Below, piece by piece: positions 47,085 through 55,497 of a stretch of DNA of 64,000 nt (position 1 is its first letter; the number at the start of each line of letters is the position of its first letter). Under the pieces are notes generated by a model. That model was given only the letters and a program-made list of their open reading frames with translations. It had not been told where the DNA came from and did not search any database. The stretch is from Gemmatimonadota bacterium (GTDB lineage: Bacteria > Gemmatimonadota > Gemmatimonadetes > Longimicrobiales > Gaopeijiaceae): contig JAPPOV010000001.1 of the NCBI GenBank assembly GCA_028873595.1, forward strand, positions 46,213 through 110,212, read 5' to 3'. A program made the translations under genes and the position numbers.

Positions 47085-47357
47085 TTGGCGTTCCTCACAC
47101 ATCGACGTCGCGGCTCGGATCGATGGCTCGAGTGGAAGGTCCGGCTCTTTTCGGTTGCTGCGGTGCTCGGGCTGGCAGGGATCTACTTCGAGGAGCGATG
47201 GATGACGGGTAGCGCGATCGCTCTGCTCGCCGGGGGGTTGGGGCTTCGTTTCCTTCCGGGTAGTGATTCGATGCGCGTGGAGCTCGAAGACGACCAGGAC
47301 GACGACCTCGGCCAGCCGGCTGGTGAGCCCTCCGACGGCGAGCGTCAGGCCGGTTAA
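47085..47357 (+). CDS. small membrane protein, unknown
   Basis: I do not recognise this 90-residue ORF. It starts at TTG 47085, four bases after the hydratase stop, without a clear Shine-Dalgarno. A basic N-terminus (HRRRGSDRWLEWKVR) precedes two hydrophobic stretches (about 20-36 and 42-57), then an acidic, Asp-rich tail. The layout suggests a small inner-membrane protein. Position inside a co-directional run is the main support. Confidence 0.5.
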   Translation: MAFLTHRRRGSDRWLEWKVRLFSVAAVLGLAGIYFEERWMTGSAIALLAGGLGLRFLPGSDSMRVELEDDQDDDLGQPAGEPSDGERQAG

Positions 47358-47697
47358 TCCGCGCAACGAGTCCGAACCAGAGCGCCAGCATATCGAAACG
47401 TCGCCCCGTGGAGAGCTCTCTGGTGCTTTCTCGGCGCTCGAGCGCATCGGCGCGCTCCGACATCGCGGAACAGTCTTGCCCGATCCAGTGTCTTCTCTCG
47501 GAGTCGTACAACTGCTCGAGCACCCGAACTGGCACCTTGCGAGGGATTTGCGGCGATCAGCCATCGCCCGTCTCAACGCTGTTCGGCGTCTCGCCAGAGG
47601 GCAGGGATGCCGTAGAAATGGTCTCTTACGCTATTTTGGTGAGTTTGCGGAGTTGGAGTGTGGCCGCTGCGACCGATGTGGATGGGACCCTGGATGA
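47323..47697 (+). CDS. small protein with a RecQ-type four-cysteine zinc motif
   Basis: About 124 residues from GTG 47323; TTG 47476 is another possible start. The C-terminal half carries C96-x16-C113-x2-C116-x2-C119 inside CRRNGLLRYFGEF...CGRCDRC. Spacing and surrounding residues (CRR..LL.YFGE, CG.CD.C) match the RecQ helicase zinc-binding subdomain (E. coli Cys380, 397, 400, 403). No helicase domain precedes it: the upstream frame is short and the region before is the unrelated membrane ORF. It may be a free-standing zinc domain or the tail of a lost recQ. It lies 15 bases before the acyl-CoA dehydrogenase. Confidence 0.68.
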   Translation: MSPPTASVRPVNPRNESEPERQHIETSPRGELSGAFSALERIGALRHRGTVLPDPVSSLGVVQLLEHPNWHLARDLRRSAIARLNAVRRLARGQGCRRNGLLRYFGEFAELECGRCDRCGWDPG

Positions 47698-47712
47698 GAT
47701 CACCGAACCCTG

Positions 47713-48975
47713 ATGGATAGATATCTGACTGCGGATCACATCGCTCTACGTGAGCGTGTGAACCAGTTTGGTCGCGAGGCGATTGCGCCTGTCGCGCGGG
47801 AGCTGGACGAGACCGGACAGTTCCCATGGGGAAACGTGAAGGCCATGGCCGACATGGGCCTCTTCGGTATTGCGGTGCCGAAGGAGCTCGGTGGGCTGGG
47901 CCTCGATCAGCTCAGCTACATCATGGTCGTCGAGGAGCTCGGCAAGTTCGACGCGAGCCACTCGATCACGGTATCCGCGCACACCACGCTCGGCATGTCG
48001 CCAATCTTGAACTTCGGAACCGAAGAGCAAAAACAGCGGTTCGTACCCCCTCTGGCGAGAGGTGATGTGCTGGGAGGGTTCGGACTCACCGAGCCTGGCG
48101 CTGGATCCGATGCGTCGGGGACTCGCACGCGTGCTGAGCGCGACGGTGATGGATGGCGGATCAACGGTTCCAAGATTTTCATCACGAATGCCGGTGTGGG
48201 TGAGATCTTCGTAGCGACTGCTGTTACGGAGCCGGGACGGGGCTCGAAGGGCATCAGCAGCTTCATCGTCTGCAAACCGACGGTCGACCCGATGGAGACG
48301 TCTGCGGTCGGGTGCGGTCATCTCGATGACCTTCCGTTCACGGAGGGAGTTCGGGCCGGCGAGAAAGAGGACAAGATGGGCTGGTGTGCTTCCGACACTC
48401 GAGAGCTCCACTTCGAGGATGCATGGGTCCCGTCCGATCAGCTGCTTGGCGAGGAAGGTCTGGGTTTCATCAACTTCATGAAGACCCTCGATTCGGGACG
48501 CATCGGCGTCGCGGCGCTGTCTCTGGGCCTCGCCCAGGGAGCACTCGATACGGCGGTGCGGTATACGACGGAGCGACAGCAGTTCGGCCAGCGTGTCTGG
48601 GACTTCCAACAGGTCCAGTTCAAGCTGGCCGAGATCGCGACCGATATCGAAGCCGGTCGCCATCTCACCTACCATGCCGCCTGGCTGATGGACAACGGCC
48701 AGCCTTATGCGAAAGAAGCGGCAATGGCCAAGTATTTTTGCTCAGAGCTTTCCATGCGTGCCACGCTCGGAGCAATTCAGGTCATGGGTGGAGCAGGTTA
48801 CACGAGTGATTATCCGGTCGAGCGAATGATGCGAGACGCCAAGATTTGCGAGATCGGTGAAGGCACGAACGAAATCCAGCGGATGGTCATCGCACGGAAG
48901 CTCCTCGAGGAGCTCCAGGCCGATCCGTTGCACGGAATGGTGCTGGAGCGGGCAATGGAGACCGTGGGCGCCTAG
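47713..48975 (+). CDS. acyl-CoA dehydrogenase
   Basis: 420 residues. FAD enzyme for alpha,beta-dehydrogenation of acyl-CoA. Signatures: [20 protein letters not shown], the FAD/substrate loop [72 protein letters not shown] and [12 protein letters not shown] with the usual catalytic Glu position. An extra segment of about 30 residues (around 190-220, [18 protein letters not shown]) is longer than in short-chain enzymes. It closes the acyl-CoA cluster; by context it may be an isobutyryl- or isovaleryl-CoA dehydrogenase. Confidence 0.93.
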   Translation: MDRYLTADHIALRERVNQFGREAIAPVARELDETGQFPWGNVKAMADMGLFGIAVPKELGGLGLDQLSYIMVVEELGKFDASHSITVSAHTTLGMSPILNFGTEEQKQRFVPPLARGDVLGGFGLTEPGAGSDASGTRTRAERDGDGWRINGSKIFITNAGVGEIFVATAVTEPGRGSKGISSFIVCKPTVDPMETSAVGCGHLDDLPFTEGVRAGEKEDKMGWCASDTRELHFEDAWVPSDQLLGEEGLGFINFMKTLDSGRIGVAALSLGLAQGALDTAVRYTTERQQFGQRVWDFQQVQFKLAEIATDIEAGRHLTYHAAWLMDNGQPYAKEAAMAKYFCSELSMRATLGAIQVMGGAGYTSDYPVERMMRDAKICEIGEGTNEIQRMVIARKLLEELQADPLHGMVLERAMETVGA

Positions 48976-49184
48976 AACAGTTCAAAACATCGTCGGTCCG
49001 CTGCAGTCGGGAGCAGGCGTCCTCATGACATCTGTCCTTGAAACGCCTCTCTGCTGCGCCCGGATCTGTCGGAGCCCCGGTGGTCGCCGGAACTGCTAGA
49101 GTCGCAGCTCGCGAAAAGCAGTTCAGGGTCGTCCGGGGGCGCCGCAGGGGTTGATCGGACCCGACATCACAATTGGAGACATTC

Positions 49185-50828
49185 TTGAGGAGAGAAATCC
49201 TCGTGAGCTCGAACCCACAAGAGTCGTGGGTCGCGCTCCGTGAAGACAAACGACTCGCCGAGGTCATGTTCGACCGCCCGGATCAAAATCGGATGCTTGG
49301 CGATATTTTCCTGGGCCGCGTCGACGCGGTCCTGCCTGGCATCCAGGCCGCTTTCGTCGATATCGGGACCGGGAAGGCCGGCTTCCTGCACGTCTCGGAC
49401 CTGAATCTCGAGGGCGAGGGTGCGGGCGACGAGGAGGGAAACGGCGCGGCCGACAACGGTGATGGTGAACCTGCGAACGGCGAAGGTCAGGCCGCTGAGA
49501 GGGGCAACAGGAAAGGTGGTGGCCGGGGCAGGCGTGGTGGAGGCCGCGGCGGCCGCGGACGAGGGCGGACGCAGCGACCGCTTCCTCCGATTCAGGACCA
49601 CATCCGGAAGGGCCAGACGATCCTCGTTCAGGTCACGAAGGAGGCAATCAGCACCAAAGGCCCCCGACTAACGGCTGACATCTCTCTGCCCGGTCGGTTC
49701 CTCGTCTACATGCCGTATGCTTCGCGGGTCGGGGTCAGCCGAAAGATCGAGGGCCGCAACCAGCGCGCGAAGCTGCGCAAGATGGCGCAGAAGATCCTGC
49801 CAAAGAACAGCGGCGGCCTCATCGTTCGCACCGTGGGTGAAGAGGTCACGCCGGAGAAGCTCGAGCGCGAATTCAAGCGACTCTACGAGCGCTGGCTGAA
49901 GATCAAGGGAGACGCTGAGGCCTTGAGCGCTCCGTCACCCGTCCATCGCGAGGCCACGCTCATCAGTGGGGTCATCCGCGACCTTTTCAGCGACAAGTTC
50001 GAAGCGTTACGCGTCGATTCGAAGCAGGCCCACGACGAGATCGTCGATTATGTGAAGTCCGTGGATCCGGATCTCCTAGGCCGCGTGCAGCTGCACCGAG
50101 GTGAGACCTCTCTCTTCGACGAGTTCGGCGTGGAGGAAGAGATCCAGAAAGCCTTCCGCCGCAACGTTCCGCTCAAGTCGGGAGGAAGCCTCGTCATTGA
50201 GCCGACCGAAGCCCTCGTTTCGATCGATGTGAACACCGGTCGATTTACCGGCAAGGGCAAGAAGGACCCCGAACAGACGATTCTGAAGAACAATCTCGAG
50301 GCGGCACGGGAAATCGCGAAACAGCTGCGGCTGCGGGACATCGGCGGGATCGTGGTGGTCGATTTCATCGACATGGAGAGCCAGGAGAACCGGGACAAGG
50401 TTCTGCGGGAACTGCGGTCCCACCTGGGTCGAGATCGAGCGCGAACAAAGGCTTTCGAGGTGTCGAGCCTCGGTCTGGTGGAAATGACTCGCCAGCGGGT
50501 CCGGCCCTCGATCTTCAACTCTCTGACTTCGATCTGTCAGTCGTGCGGGGGCATCGGGCGGGTGTATACGCCAGCAAGCGTCGTGAGACAGATCGAACGT
50601 ACGATCAAGCGTGCCGCTGCGACCCGAGACGAGAAGAGCCTCGTTGTGCGCGTTCACCCCGAGGTCGCACTTCGCGTGGTCGAGGAGGAGCCAGGGTTTC
50701 TGAAGCGACTGGGGAACCGGGCACAGCTGCAGCTTCGCCTCCGAGATGACCCCCTGATGCGCCTCGACGAGTTTCGATTGCTGTCGGGACCGGCGGAGAC
50801 CGATGTCACGGAGAAGTATGCGGGGTAG
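49185..50828 (+). CDS. ribonuclease E/G family endoribonuclease
   Basis: 547 residues from TTG 49185, which yields the usual (M)RREILVSSNPQESWVAL start; GGAG lies 6 bases upstream, and GTG 49203 with AGGAGAG is a rival start. The S1 domain (about 35-150) is interrupted at about 76-130 by an acidic/Gly stretch then Gly-Arg repeats. The catalytic DNase I-like domain has VSIDVNTGRFTG and VVVDFIDM, each with a metal-binding Asp, and the zinc-link CQSCGG follows. No long RNase E-type C-terminal scaffold is present, so it is closer to RNase G in length. It is followed by rplU and rpmA. Confidence 0.92.
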   Translation: MRREILVSSNPQESWVALREDKRLAEVMFDRPDQNRMLGDIFLGRVDAVLPGIQAAFVDIGTGKAGFLHVSDLNLEGEGAGDEEGNGAADNGDGEPANGEGQAAERGNRKGGGRGRRGGGRGGRGRGRTQRPLPPIQDHIRKGQTILVQVTKEAISTKGPRLTADISLPGRFLVYMPYASRVGVSRKIEGRNQRAKLRKMAQKILPKNSGGLIVRTVGEEVTPEKLEREFKRLYERWLKIKGDAEALSAPSPVHREATLISGVIRDLFSDKFEALRVDSKQAHDEIVDYVKSVDPDLLGRVQLHRGETSLFDEFGVEEEIQKAFRRNVPLKSGGSLVIEPTEALVSIDVNTGRFTGKGKKDPEQTILKNNLEAAREIAKQLRLRDIGGIVVVDFIDMESQENRDKVLRELRSHLGRDRARTKAFEVSSLGLVEMTRQRVRPSIFNSLTSICQSCGGIGRVYTPASVVRQIERTIKRAAATRDEKSLVVRVHPEVALRVVEEEPGFLKRLGNRAQLQLRLRDDPLMRLDEFRLLSGPAETDVTEKYAG

Positions 50829-50843
50829 GGGGGCAGGGCCGTC

Positions 50844-50872
50844 TTGACCGATGCGGAAGCCTGCTCGACATT
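50844..50872 (+). promoter_or_regulatory. possible rplU promoter
   Basis: TTGACC (50844-50849), 17 bases, then GACATT (50867-50872), about 45 bp before the rplU ATG. The -35 is good and the -10 poor. Confidence 0.25.
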
Positions 50873-50915
50873 TATAGGCTTGATACCAAAATCGATTCCA
50901 CCTCGCAATCACACT

Positions 50916-51233
50916 ATGTACGCGGTATTTCAGACAGGCGGTAAGCAGTTTCGGGCCGAGCCCGGCACCCGCCTTCGTATCCCCACGCTCGAAGCCGAGA
51001 TCGGGGATTCGGTGACCTTCAATCACGTCCTCCTGGCTGGTGACGGTGCGGAGAACGTGCAGGTTGGTACGCCGACTGTGGATGGCGCGTCGGTGAAGGC
51101 CGAGGTGATTCGGCACGGACGCGGTGACAAGGTCATAGTGTTCAAACGGAAGCGCCGGAAAGGCTACCGGAAGAAGCAGGGGCACCGGCAGAACTTCACG
51201 GAGATTCGGGTCGAAGAGGTCGCGCTCGGTTGA
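50916..51233 (+). CDS. rplU: 50S ribosomal protein L21
   Basis: 105 residues from ATG 50916, where MYAVFQTGGKQ begins; 24 further in-frame codons upstream are leader. L21 family marks are the N-terminal GGKQFR, the KAEVIRHGRGDKVIVFKRKRRKGYRKKQGHRQ block and the C-terminal TEIRV. Paired with rpmA as in most bacteria. Confidence 0.98.
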   Translation: MYAVFQTGGKQFRAEPGTRLRIPTLEAEIGDSVTFNHVLLAGDGAENVQVGTPTVDGASVKAEVIRHGRGDKVIVFKRKRRKGYRKKQGHRQNFTEIRVEEVALG

Positions 51234-51271
51234 GCGGCGCTCCCGACCCTTCTCAATAGAGGGACAGCGTC

Positions 51272-51526
51272 ATGGCACACAAGAAAGGTGTAGGCTCCAG
51301 CCGTAACGGCCGGGACAGCAACCCGAACCGTCTAGGCGTCAAGCGCTCCGGCGGTCAGTCCGTCAACGCGGGGGGCATCATCGTGCGGCAGCGCGGAACC
51401 AAGATCCATCCCGGCCGAAACGTCGGCCGTGGGAAGGACGACACCCTGTTCGCCCTCGTCGATGGCGTGGTGACGTTCGAGCGTATGCGCGCGCGGAACG
51501 TCGTGTCCGTCTACGCCGCGGAGTAG
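51272..51526 (+). CDS. rpmA: 50S ribosomal protein L27
   Basis: 84 residues. [20 protein letters not shown] at the start shows the non-extended L27 N-terminus that reaches the peptidyl-transferase centre, without the cleavable leader of Firmicutes. [15 protein letters not shown] and [12 protein letters not shown] follow. A GAGGGA Shine-Dalgarno precedes the ATG. Confidence 0.98.
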   Translation: MAHKKGVGSSRNGRDSNPNRLGVKRSGGQSVNAGGIIVRQRGTKIHPGRNVGRGKDDTLFALVDGVVTFERMRARNVVSVYAAE

Positions 51527-51705
51527 TTCCACTCTCGTTCAAGGCACGCTAGGCGACGACCGTCGTTTGCGCTAACCTTTTCTCATATCCGTGCCACTCG
51601 AGCGCGGATGGAGCGCCCAGGCCTGCTTCCGGGTTCTGCACTTCGAATCCTGGTTGTCCGGTACGACGTACGGAAAGGCAGGGCGAATATAGAAGGAGGT
51701 AGAAG

Positions 51706-52746
51706 ATGTCTACCGATGACCTTCGCGACCTTCGGGCTCGTGTCGAGACAGAGGATTCGAGGTCTGAGTCCCCGCAGGATCGGTGGAGGGCCGGTTGGCG
51801 TCTCCATAGGTTGAGGGCCGCATTCGTCACGGCTCTCCTCACGATCCCCGTCGCATGGATGGGTCGAGATCCCGAGACCCGGTCGGATGCTCTCGCTACG
51901 ACCACGCTCGACACGTTAACGGTTGCTATAGCGCCACGAAGTTCGATACCGCTGGACACCCATCCGCGCGTCGAGAAGTGGCTCGAAGTCTTCCAGACGA
52001 CCCGACGGGCCAAATTCGAGCTCCTGCTCGTACGGAAAGAGCGGTTCGACGAGATCATCCAGGAGAACCTTCGGGCGCGCGGTATGCCCGAGGACCTCGT
52101 ATACATCCCGATGATCGAGTCCGAGTACTCCCCGCTTGCGGTTTCGCGCGTGTCGGCGGTGGGGCTCTGGCAGTTCATGAGCCCGACGGCGCTGCAGTAC
52201 GGCTTGCGCGTGGACCCATATGTAGACGAACGTCGCGACCCGATTCGTGCTACGGACGCCGCACTGGAGTACCTGGACTACTTGCATAACCGGTTTGGCG
52301 GTTCGTGGTATCTCGCCGCTGCTGCGTTCAACGCGGGGCCGGGGCGTCTCGAGCGCGTCTTGAATCGCCATGCGGAGGGCAAGGAATGGAACGATGCCCT
52401 CTTCTGGGAGATCGTGGACTATTTGCCGCGTGAGACCCGTGAGTACATCCCGAAGATGATCGCCGTATCACGCCTGGCCCGAGAGGTTGGGACGGTGCAG
52501 TACGCGTCGGGGGCGGTTACACCGTACCGGTACGACAACATTTTCGTACCGGGGCAGACGACGCTTGAGAGCGTCGCGGATGCGCTGGATGCCAACGAGG
52601 AACTGATCTTTGCGCTGAATCCGCATCTGACCCGGGGGATGACGCCACCAGGCGAGATGTACGGGGTGCGGGTCCCCGTCGGCAGTGGGGCTGTTGCCGT
52701 GTCGCGGCTATCGGGTGGCTTGCCGTCGCGTCGTACCGACGATTAG
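51706..52746 (+). CDS. membrane-anchored lytic transglycosylase (SLT domain, MltD-like)
   Basis: 346 residues. The ATG is preceded by AAGGAGGT, an ideal Shine-Dalgarno. One membrane helix (about 37-52) is followed by the SLT domain with catalytic Glu138 in MIESEYSPLAVSRVSAVGLWQFM and the AFNAGPGR motif. The C-terminal 60 residues (YDNIFVPGQTTLESVADAL...) resemble part of a LysM-type region. It would cut peptidoglycan glycan strands from the periplasmic side. Convergent with the symporter gene. Confidence 0.9.
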   Translation: MSTDDLRDLRARVETEDSRSESPQDRWRAGWRLHRLRAAFVTALLTIPVAWMGRDPETRSDALATTTLDTLTVAIAPRSSIPLDTHPRVEKWLEVFQTTRRAKFELLLVRKERFDEIIQENLRARGMPEDLVYIPMIESEYSPLAVSRVSAVGLWQFMSPTALQYGLRVDPYVDERRDPIRATDAALEYLDYLHNRFGGSWYLAAAAFNAGPGRLERVLNRHAEGKEWNDALFWEIVDYLPRETREYIPKMIAVSRLAREVGTVQYASGAVTPYRYDNIFVPGQTTLESVADALDANEELIFALNPHLTRGMTPPGEMYGVRVPVGSGAVAVSRLSGGLPSRRTDD

Positions 52747-52779
52747 TCGCGCGCTCGACAACGTACAGCGTCAGCCTGA

Positions 52780-52809
52780 GTTGCCCGGCTCACCAGTGAG
52801 CCGGGCAAC
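52780..52809. terminator. long perfect hairpin between convergent genes
   Basis: GTTGCCCGGCTCA (52780-52792) and TGAGCCGGGCAAC (52797-52809) pair without mismatch, 13 bp with a four-base loop. It lies between the lytic transglycosylase and the symporter stop codons and could end both transcripts. No T-run on either strand. Confidence 0.55.
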
Positions 52810-52811
52810 GC

Positions 52812-54269
52812 TCAGTCGAAGAATCTCTCGAGGTGGAGCTGCGACTGGGGGGGCGTCGCGAGGCTGACCCCTATGAGCACGGGGATATGCACCATCAGCC
52901 CTACGATACCCTCGTGCATGTCGAAGGGCTTCAGCTCTGGGGATTGCCAGAAGAAGAACGCGGTCGCTGCACCCGCGATCAGTCCAGCGATCACACCCGT
53001 CGTGGTCGCCCGTTTCCAGTAGAGAGCGGCCACCACCGGTGGTGCGAACTGGGCGATGATTCCGTACGCCGAGGCGAGCAGCAGGACCAGCGACGAATCT
53101 GGATCCTGTGCGAAGATGTAGGCTATGGCACCGGTCAGGAGCACGAGCCCCTGCATCAGACGACGCTGGGTGTGCTCGTTCAGGTCGACGAACTGCTGGA
53201 CCCCGTCCTCGACCACGACCGACGCCGAGGCGTGCAAGAGCGCATCGCCCGTCGACATTGAGGCCGAGAGGGCGCCTGCACAGAAGAGCCCGACCACGAG
53301 AGCCGGCAACTCGGTCTCCAGGATCATGAATGGCAGGATGAAGTCACTCGACGGCGGTGAGCCGGGAAAAAGCACGCCGGAAAATCCGATGAGAAAAACA
53401 GGGATCAGGAAGAGCTGGAACGTGGGAAAGAGGATGACGGTGCGACGCAGCGTGTCGTCGTCTTTCGCCGTAAACGCCTTCATGAACAGGTGCGGCCACA
53501 TCATCAACCCGACGGCACTGACCAGAATGAACGTCGAGTAGGCGCCCCAGCTCCACGGCTCACCGGAGGCTGTGAGGCCCGGAGGTGCCAGTAGCTCCGG
53601 GCGCTCGGCGATGATCTGTGTGAACATCTCTCCGATGCCCCCGTAGAGCGCGTGGGGCAAGTACAGACCAAGCGACCAGGCAATCAGCACCATGAAGATG
53701 CCCTGGAAGGTGTTGGTCCACCCCACTGCCATCGCGCCGGCCGAGAGCACGTACGCGATCACGATCCCGTAGGCGACTGCCGAGCCCAGCCAGATCGGCA
53801 CGTTCCCGTCGGTCACCGCTTCAATCACGATCCCGGCTCCACGCATCTGCAGCGTGACGTACGGTACGAAGGCGATGAGACTGAGCAGTGCGATCAGGCC
53901 GGACAGGTTTCGGGACGGAAAGCGGCCCGTGATGAGCTGTGCTTGCGTCACGAAGCCGTGCTTGCGGCCGAGGCTGGCCACCTTTGGGCCGATCCAGTAG
54001 AAGGGCGCCATCCCGAGCGCACCGTATGCCAGGATGTAGAAGGCGGCCGCGCCGCGAGAGTAGGCCCAGCCGGGCCCACCGAGGAACGCGAACGCGCTGA
54101 AGACGGAAGCGCCGGTGACGAAGTACATGACCAGAAGCCCGAAGCTCCGGTCCGCAGCGACATAGCCCGCGACGCTGTCGGTCTGCCGGCGGCCCGCCAG
54201 AAGACCGATGGTCAGCGTCAACGCGAGGTACAGCGTGATGACGATCGTGACGACGACCCATTGCTCCAT
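52812..54269 (-). CDS. sodium:solute symporter family protein
   Basis: 485 residues with about 13 hydrophobic segments. SSS-family marks are AGRRQTDSVAGYVAADRSFG near the start, GASVFSAFAFLGGPGWAYSRG, FVTQAQLITGRFPS, and the later GALSASMSTGDALLHASASVV helix with the Ser/Thr residues of the second sodium site. Solutes in this family range from proline and pantothenate to monocarboxylates and cannot be assigned here. It joins a small two-TM protein by TGATG, an arrangement common for SSS transporters. Confidence 0.9.
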   Translation of the reverse strand: MEQWVVVTIVITLYLALTLTIGLLAGRRQTDSVAGYVAADRSFGLLVMYFVTGASVFSAFAFLGGPGWAYSRGAAAFYILAYGALGMAPFYWIGPKVASLGRKHGFVTQAQLITGRFPSRNLSGLIALLSLIAFVPYVTLQMRGAGIVIEAVTDGNVPIWLGSAVAYGIVIAYVLSAGAMAVGWTNTFQGIFMVLIAWSLGLYLPHALYGGIGEMFTQIIAERPELLAPPGLTASGEPWSWGAYSTFILVSAVGLMMWPHLFMKAFTAKDDDTLRRTVILFPTFQLFLIPVFLIGFSGVLFPGSPPSSDFILPFMILETELPALVVGLFCAGALSASMSTGDALLHASASVVVEDGVQQFVDLNEHTQRRLMQGLVLLTGAIAYIFAQDPDSSLVLLLASAYGIIAQFAPPVVAALYWKRATTTGVIAGLIAGAATAFFFWQSPELKPFDMHEGIVGLMVHIPVLIGVSLATPPQSQLHLERFFD

Positions 54270-54496
54270 CAGTCATCACCTCCTTCCACGACCCTGAAGC
54301 GCTTTTCGACTCGATCCAGCAGGGTCAGCACGATGACACTCCCTGCGATCCAGCCGGCGATCCATGCCATGGTGAAGGGGAGGCCGAGGATGAGCGGTTC
54401 TGCTTTTGCGAAGGGAAGAATGCCGGGCCAGGTCACGAAGTAGAGCATCAGCAGGTGATATGCCGCTGCGAGGATACGGGCTGTCTTGAGGCTCAT
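54269..54496 (-). CDS. small DUF3311-like membrane protein
   Basis: 75 residues with two membrane segments (about 5-25 and 38-60) around the EPLILGLPFTMAW motif, which resembles DUF3311 proteins encoded next to SSS transporters. It overlaps the symporter start by one base and the beta-lactamase-like stop as ATGA. Probably a small accessory of the transporter. Confidence 0.72.
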   Translation of the reverse strand: MSLKTARILAAAYHLLMLYFVTWPGILPFAKAEPLILGLPFTMAWIAGWIAGSVIVLTLLDRVEKRFRVVEGGDD

Positions 54497-55437
54497 CGGC
54501 CTGACTCCGATCCTCGGACTCGTCGCTTAACGTCCAACGGCACGCGCGTCCCGTACTCGGTGACGCCGGACAGCCTGGAAAAATAGCTGTATGCTGCCGT
54601 CTGAGTGGCCTCGATGACCGCGCCTCCGTTTCCGCCGTAGTTCGACATGACTGTGATCACATAAGGTCTATCGGGTACATCGACGAGCGCCCAGACCGTG
54701 GAGACGCCCGTGATACCGCCCGGTTTGAAGGCAATGGGAATGGAACTGGGGACCGGTGTACGGACGGGTCCACCTTTCGGCAGCGTCAGGATCTCACGCA
54801 CACGCTGACACGCGGTTTCGCTCATCGGCAGGTCACACGTCGCCACTCGCTCCATGATGTTGGCCGCGTCCCGAGGGGTTGAGAGGTTTTCGTTTCCACG
54901 CGCCGACTCTTCGGGACGGATCATCTTGCGCTGAAGGAGCGTGTTCGGCGCATCCAACGAAGCCGAGAGCGCGTTGATCGCGTCCATACCCAGTTCGTCG
55001 ATCAATACGTTCGTCGCGGTGTTGTCCGAATGCAGGATCATGTAGATGGCGAAGTCCTCGAGGGATAGTGCGGACCCTCCGTCCGTCAGCACCTGGAGGA
55101 CTCCGCTCCCTCCCGTTCGTACCTCATCCGTCAGTGCGACGCGCTTCCGAAGCAGGTCCGGGTCGGCTTCGGCTCGGCGGAAGAGTTCCAGGAGGATGGG
55201 GACTTTGATGGCACTGGCTTGTGGGAAGACCAGTTCGTCCCGAACGGCAAAACGCTCGCCGGTGGTGAGGTCCAGAACGTGAACTCCGGCCACGCCTTCG
55301 TACGCTTCGACGATCGACGCCAATTGCTCTTGGAGATGAGCCCGAAGGAGGGCCAGCTGTTCAGTCTCCTGGGCGTTGGCCGAAGTGGCGACGGGGAGCA
55401 GGGCCCCGAGCAAGAGGGCGGTTCGAGCGATGTGCAT
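54493..55437 (-). CDS. class A beta-lactamase-like serine hydrolase
   Basis: 314 residues with a signal peptide ending near ANAQ. The class A layout is present: Ser75-x-x-Lys78 (ASAIK), the SDN loop (S137-N139) and an Omega-like region RPEESARGNEN (E176/E177). The KTG box reads K238-P-G (FKPGGITGV), and the Omega loop lacks the usual ExELN spacing. These fit the beta-lactamase2 family, which includes enzymes without antibiotic activity. Coupled to the DUF3311-like and symporter genes, it may act on a peptide or cell-wall fragment that is then imported. Confidence 0.82.
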   Translation of the reverse strand: MHIARTALLLGALLPVATSANAQETEQLALLRAHLQEQLASIVEAYEGVAGVHVLDLTTGERFAVRDELVFPQASAIKVPILLELFRRAEADPDLLRKRVALTDEVRTGGSGVLQVLTDGGSALSLEDFAIYMILHSDNTATNVLIDELGMDAINALSASLDAPNTLLQRKMIRPEESARGNENLSTPRDAANIMERVATCDLPMSETACQRVREILTLPKGGPVRTPVPSSIPIAFKPGGITGVSTVWALVDVPDRPYVITVMSNYGGNGGAVIEATQTAAYSYFSRLSGVTEYGTRVPLDVKRRVRGSESGR

Positions 55438-55457
55438 GGATGTCCGATTGGGTGAGG

Positions 55458-55479
55458 AGGGACGAATGCTAGCGTCCCT
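55458..55479 (-). terminator. hairpin after the cyanophycinase-like gene
   Basis: AGGGACG / CGTCCCT, 7 bp around an 8-base loop, about 19 bp past the stop at 55498 on the minus strand. No T-run. Confidence 0.4.
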
Positions 55480-55497
55480 TGCACTTCACCGCATCCT

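Noticed and set aside
51541..51580. Possible terminator after rpmA
   Set aside because: The only stem (CGAC/GTCG) is four pairs with no T-run directly after it; too weak.
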